This document shows, piece by piece, positions 58,561-64,000 of a DNA stretch of 64,000 bases. Each line of letters starts with the position of its first letter. Positions within the stretch are counted from its first letter, which is position 1. Source of the stretch: Eriocheir sinensis (taxonomy: Eukaryota; Arthropoda; Malacostraca; Decapoda; Varunidae); assembly GCF_024679095.1 (NCBI RefSeq), contig NC_066516.1, positions 19,362,544 through 19,426,543 on the forward strand. The letters run 5' to 3'. The notes under the pieces were generated by a model. That model was given only the letters and a program-made list of their open reading frames with translations. It was not told the DNA's origin and searched no databases. The position numbers were made by a program, and so were the translations under genes.

Positions 58561-58944
58561 CCCCCCCCCCCACACACACACACGGCAACAATAGCATTTA
58601 ACAGCTCAGCAACAAGATGGAGAGCCTATCTTCCTACCCTCTCTCCTTCCTACCCTCCTCCTTTCCTTTCTTCCTTACTTGCTAATCCACACTCCTCTCT
58701 TTCCTCAGCTCATTCATCTGCCTTTTCTAATTCACTTCCGGCACTTCTAATACTCCCAGCATCTCTGTCTGTCTGTCTATTTGTCTGTCTCCTGCACTGA
58801 TGCCTCCCCGAGTTTATATATACACAATGTAGGTGAATACGCAGTTGTTGATTTACATATGTTTAGACTATGATGAGTAAACAAAGCATGCTACCAACTC
58901 AAGGCATAATATTGATAATGCTCTGAAGTGGGGGCGGCACTATT

Positions 58945-58945
<1 letters not shown>

Positions 58946-59025
<80 letters not shown>
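58946..59025 (+). repeat. (CA)n microsatellite, 80 bp
   Basis: An uninterrupted CA array. Confidence 0.98.
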
Positions 59026-59027
<2 letters not shown>

Positions 59028-60490
59028 CCGTCAGTTCACACACGCGCTTTTCCAAAAATATAAAGAGGAAACATGATTAATGGTCAGTGTTGAGAGTGTC
59101 TGAAAGAGGAAGATAAAACTAAAAAAAAAAATGAAGGGAAGAAAAAATAAGGTAAACTCTCAAAAGACTCCCTTCATTTTCTTCCCATTTTCTTTTTCTT
59201 TATATACTTTTTTTTTCTCAACAGTCACGTCATTAATCTTAAAGTGGCAGAAATTGAAGCACCGGAATGAAGACTCAGAATAAGGCCAACAACAACGACA
59301 ACAACAACAACACCAACACCACCACCACCAACAACAACAACAACAACAGCACCGCCACCAGGGACGTTCGTTAGCCAGCACTCTCCCTTGCCTGACCTGA
59401 CATGACCTCGGTCTGACCTTGACTCAGTCTCGACACATTCCTCCCTACCAACCACCCAGCCTCCACTTCCATGCACCCCACCCTCCTCCACATCCCCCTC
59501 CACCTCCCCAGCCAGCTTTGTCATCCCCTCCCTTCCCCACTCCTCACCCTGGTAGCCTCGTCCCTCCGTTCCTCTTCCCCATCCCCACGTCATGTAGCCT
59601 ACCCGCCCCTTCCCTTACCCTCCCCGTGGATTGTCTCTTAAATTCCTCTTTCTATCTGCCTAGTATTGTCTCTCGTTCCTTCCTAATCTCTTCACCATCA
59701 GTCTAATTGTTCTACCTTTCCCTCCTGTGGCCCTATTCTACCCAGTCTCCAATCACGTGTCTTCCTCGCCCTTTTCCCCTTCCTTCCCCGTCAATCAGCC
59801 CCTCAATCCCTTCGACCCTTTCCCTTTCCTCCAAATAACCTACCCTTCCCGTCTCTTCTCTTCCCTTTTTCCCTACCGTCTTTCCACCCTCCCTAGCCAA
59901 GCTTTTTCTTCCGTTTTCCATTATCTGTCACCCATTTTCGCTACTAGTCATCCCCTGTACATTATCAAACCCCCTTTCTCCGTCTAATTATCCTGTTTAT
60001 CCCCTCCCCCTGTGCCTCATTATGCAGCCTATCCCGTCCTACCTACCTTCTTCCCCGTCTGTCAAAACCTCAATTACCCTCCATTCCTCTTCCTACAATA
60101 CACTGTCTCCTCCCTCCCTTCTACATCCCACCACCCAAGTCCCTCCCTCCCTTGTCACCGCCTTGCCACCTCTCAGCCTCCCCATCCTCCTCATCCCACC
60201 ATCCTTCCCACGTCTCCTCTCCCCTAATGGTCTCACGTGCCTTGCTTGCCCCTCCCCCCCTCCCACCCGACACCCTTCAGCCAGCCCAGCAGCATCAAAT
60301 ATTCACGCACCTCCTGCCACAACACTCGCCTCACCTTTGCATTCTAAACACCTGGCGAACTGGACCTCACCCGCTTGATTCAATTTTTATTCGCACGTGT
60401 TTTGCTTGGGTGTGCTTTTGTGTTTGCTTTTGTGTGGTTGTGTTTGTGTGTGTTTGTGTATGTGTGTGTGTATGTGAGTGTATTTTTTGA

Positions 60491-60492
<2 letters not shown>
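59026..60492. other. C/T-rich intergenic DNA with (CAA)n, no gene seen
   Basis: (CAA/CAC)n lies at about 59288-59355. 59420-60360 is C/T-rich with Pro/Ser/Leu frames that lack splice or domain support. 60410-60480 is GT-rich. Confidence 0.5.

Positions 60493-60552
<60 letters not shown>
60493..60552 (+). repeat. (GT)n microsatellite
   Basis: An uninterrupted 60-bp GT array. Confidence 0.97.
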
Positions 60553-60554
<2 letters not shown>

Positions 60555-60639
60555 GTGAGGGTTGCCAAACTAAGCTATTCTTTCACTGATCGTTATCTTC
60601 GTCCCTTTATTCACCTTTTCTTCTTTATCCTGTTTCTCC

Positions 60640-60940
60640 TACTTCTCTTACTATTAATGTTCTTCCTTCTCCTCGTCCTCCTCTTTGTCCTTCTCCTCAT
60701 ATTCTTTTTCTTCTCCTTCCCCTCCTCATCCGCCGCCTTCTCTTCTTCTTCCTTATCCTCTTTTTCTTCTTCTCCTTCTTCCTTATCCTCTTCTTCTTAA
60801 TCTTCTTCCTCCCTCTTCTTCTTCTTCTTCTTCTTCTTCTTCTTCTTCTTCCTCCTCCTCCTCCTCTTCCTCTTATCCTTTCTTCTCCTCCTTTTTCTAT
60901 TATTCTTCCTCCTTTCCTACTTTCTCCTCCTCCTCCCCAC
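60640..60940. repeat. (TTC/CTC)n-rich tract
   Basis: Pyrimidine-only trinucleotide sequence with a purer (TTC)n run at about 60816-60852 and (CTC)n after it. Confidence 0.85.
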
Positions 60941-62054
60941 CCCCCCAAAGCCAGCTGAGTGTTGGGGGTGAGGGGGGTGAGGGGGCAAGGTGGCGCTGGT
61001 TGGGATAAAGTTGCTCATTTTTCAGACTGAAGCAAAGAATCCCGGGTACGACTTCCAAGCTCTCCCGGAGCTCCCCACAGCTCTCCTTTACGCCCCGAGG
61101 TGAAGAGAGCTGATGTTACGGAGACCTTTTACCTGTGACCCCGAAGCCAGGTGAGCCGGGGAGGTATTCACGCTGACTGGCTGGGTGGGTGGTTGGCTTC
61201 AGTAAAGGAGAAAAGAAAAGGAAGAAAACGAGAAAAAGTGGTTGTGTTGGTAATGAGGTATATAAATCAGGTGCCTGGAATGTGATTTCTCTTCTAAAAA
61301 TGAAAAAAAAATAAAGGAAAAAAAAAGAAACAGGCTCATTTGGAATTTCAGAGAGGAGAAAAATGTTTACGATCAAGGAAGAGAAAAAGGAAGGAAATTG
61401 GAGCATGCAAAGTGGGTCATCATCATCATCATTAGTATTATTTTTCCTTTTCCCTTCCGTTTTTACATATACACTGATAAGGAAGTTCCTCAGCTTGTCT
61501 TTTCTCCCACACCCTTGCGACGTGAGCCGTTAGGAACAAACATATCAAAACAAAACCCTAGGATCATGCTTTAGTCATTTGTTAAGTATGAACTCTTTGT
61601 ATTTTAGTTTTAACCGATGACACACTTTTTTCACATCACTCCAAGCCTTTCTTTCAATTCTTTCTTATTCTCTCTATCTAATTCTGGTTTAAAGGGAAGT
61701 GCTGCAGTAGAATATTAAGGTCGAATGAACACTTAACACCAGACAGAATTTCGTGTCAGCTCTACGTCATTTGTTTCATCCTGTCTTTTTTTCTTTTACA
61801 GCAGAGGAGACAGTGCAAGGGCGTAAAAAAAAAAGAAAACAATAATGAAAAAAAAAGCCTGACTAAAATCGTTGGAGTTCATGATTTGGTTGCTACCCAG
61901 ACTATATTTGTATTTTCGCGACACTGTGTAACGGAGCCGCTGCCATTCACTCGCTCTGCATTGGAACTCCTCGCTCCTGTTCTCTTTGCCTGACGTCTCG
62001 CATGAACGGCTGCCGGGCACACCTTTCAACTAGGTCACACGCATACACAGGCAC

Positions 62055-62085
<31 letters not shown>

Positions 62086-64000
62086 TCGCTGGAATGTTGA
62101 GTTCCTGACCTAGCTACACACTACTGGTCATCACACTCATCACCTTTTCAGCACTGTCACCTCATGTTTATTTTCTCCTCTGTGACATTAATCTTTGAAC
62201 ATATTTACAAGCGTTTCTCCTTTACTCCTTTTACACTTCAACAGCCATTTTTTTTTTCCGGTGGTCGTTCATTCAGTATCTGTCAACACTATTCAAATAT
62301 CATCTAACAGGCTATACATACACCTAGGGCCACATCTTACACAGCCTTAACATCTTGCACGTGTCTCTTGTACCTTCCAAAACCTGTGTCAAAATACCTA
62401 TGTCCTCCCACTGTGCCCCGCCATGCCCCTCACTCCCTTTTGAAGACCGTGAGCGGGATTTGACATTAAGTGGCGGTACAGGTACTGCTTAACTTTTTTT
62501 CACTCTTTTTGCAGGCTCATGAACTGTCAGATTTCTGTCATATTTTTCCATCACTTCTACTCGACTTAAATATTTTGTGAAACGAACCAAATTGGCTTTC
62601 CTCTATATCTTTTTACCTAAATTTCTCTAAACTAAACTGTCGCTTTTCAGAGACAGTATTTGGATAAAAAACGCCATTTCGATCCAATTCCTGTTTTATT
62701 TTTTAGCTTTTAGTTCGCTCTTTTTGCAGCAATGTTTAAATAATCCCCTAAAGCAGTCTGCCGTCATCCACCATCCTTTTACCGTGCAAGCAGCCCCTGC
62801 CAACGCTTTACCCCGCATCATATCAGCCCTCTTACCATGGCCACCTTGTCCCCTTTCCTCAGCCTCTAGCCACGCCTCGCCTTCTATCCACACTCGCCCT
62901 CTCACTACGTCTAACTTTTCACTACTCCCGTCCTCTGTCCATCACCACGTTCTCACCCCACCCACCTTCTCACACTATCTAGTACCCTCTCAGCACCAGC
63001 ATCCCCTTCATCTACTCTTCAGCTACAGCTTGTCCTCCTCCCACACTCATCCTCTCTCCACTGCCCTGTCCTGCTCTAAGGCTACCTTCTCACACACACT
63101 TTCTCTGTAACAGCACCTAGTCCCCTCTCCACACCCGTATCCCTCTCTTACCCTCCTCTACATTGCCACCCTTTCCTCACTGATATGACCTCTCCGTATC
63201 TCGTCTCTTGCTCTTACTCTCCCTTCCTCCCTCCTTCCCATGTCCCCTCCACTCCCACCCTCAGCACACCCGCCTCCTCATACCCGTCCTCATCAGCACG
63301 CCTGCGACTCACGTTCCTGCAAGACTATGGTATATTCCCTCCAGCCAGGGCGTCGAATCTAACACGCTTTTGGAATTTCAGTGAATTAGCTGTGATTAAA
63401 TTCTGATGTCCTACCATTCCCAGGCGTGACAGTGCTGTCATTAATCCGTCTCGTCGCCCGCCGCCTCGCTGCCCCCGCCGTGGAGGGACGAGGCGACGCG
63501 AGGCGAGGGGAGGTGAGGCGAGGTGAAGGGCGGAGCGCAATAAAGGGCAATATCCTCGCTCGAGTTTGGTTTACTGACTTTTTTTATTCAAGGGTTGAAT
63601 ATTCGCCATTAAAATGGATGTGACTATCCTAGGCAATGTGATAAACAGTAGCTCTTCTTTTAACTAAGAGCGTGTAAGAGCAGGTTCGTTGCTAGAGGAT
63701 TTCAAATCCAAGAGAAAAAGGGTTATACATGTCTCTTTCTCTTTACCATAATGGACAACGTAGAGAGGCAGCTATCTGTGCGCCCGTCTCTAATGAAGGG
63801 GAGCGGAGGGCGCGATCCAACAAAGAGCAGTTTGTGAATCTTCCATACCGCTCCGTTGAGAGAAAAATAATTCGGCCTTTCCTCCCTTATTATGTTTGCT
63901 TCCTCACGCTTGAGAAAAAAAAATATTGACATTTGTTTCGCATAAATTGAAGGATACGAGACTATCATGTTTCCAGAAAACAAAAAATGCAACAATATAA
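60941..64000. other. no gene seen to the window end
   Basis: AT-rich and C/T-rich sequence with a 26-base A-run at about 62055-62080, a short (ATC)n near 61417-61435 and a (GAGGCGAGG)-type patch at 63485-63535. I looked on minus for guanylate cyclase ectodomain exons and recognised none. Confidence 0.45.

Overview
The window is animal nuclear DNA. It is mostly introns, intergenic sequence and simple repeats, with part of one clearly recognisable gene. The organism is most likely a decapod crustacean, perhaps a crab. The reasons are the very dense, very long (CT)n, (CA)n, (AT)n and (TAA)n arrays, many minisatellites, a CR1-like retrotransposon with an esterase-type ORF1, a short interstitial TTAGG run (the usual arthropod telomere unit), and tRNA-derived SINEs. 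This assignment is an inference. No bacterial gene, operon, CRISPR array, rRNA or intact tRNA gene was seen. Most long open frames are simple-repeat artefacts (Ser-Leu, Arg-Glu, Cys-Val, Thr-His, Ile-Tyr) and are not annotated as genes.

Gene content. On the minus strand, eight exons between 53577 and 40580 join in one consistent frame into 326 codons plus one base of a receptor-type guanylate cyclase. They cover the juxtamembrane extracellular segment, the single transmembrane helix and most of the kinase homology domain. Every exon has AG/GT borders and all phases agree. The ligand-binding ectodomain (expected beyond 64000) and the dimerisation and cyclase domains (expected below 40580) were not found. 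A second candidate is a Ser/Pro-rich first coding exon at 28317-27855, also minus strand, with a good splice donor, a CpG-rich upstream flank and no family I recognise.

Layout. 1-15.6 kb: intergenic DNA with long CT and TG arrays, several tandem repeats and a short palindromic element. 15.6-19.1 kb: a 5'-truncated, frameshifted CR1-like LINE inserted beside a 33-bp minisatellite. 19.1-27.4 kb: minisatellites (about 125 bp and 155-170 bp units), a TTAGG/GGTTCGG stretch and CT arrays. 27.5 kb: a tRNA-derived SINE lying between two GT tracts. 27.9-28.7 kb: the candidate exon and CpG-rich flank. 31.2-32.9 kb: a foldback-like structure with roughly 220-230 bp inverted arms around tandem repeats. 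34-36.4 kb: minisatellites. 40.6-53.6 kb: the guanylate cyclase exons, with repeat-rich introns holding a duplicated block on both sides of one exon, a 178-bp (AT)n and a second SINE family. 54-55 kb: two CT arrays, one 537 bp long. 55.6-56.2 kb: a non-autonomous hAT-like DNA transposon with terminal inverted repeats, a near-perfect 8-bp target duplication and a decayed BED-finger transposase fragment. 56.2-64 kb: simple repeats and otherwise featureless DNA.

No new multi-gene system is evident. The observations most worth checking are the hAT-like element, the foldback structure, the intronic duplication flanking a kinase-homology exon, the palindrome family, the unidentified exon and the one-sided orientation of all long CT arrays.
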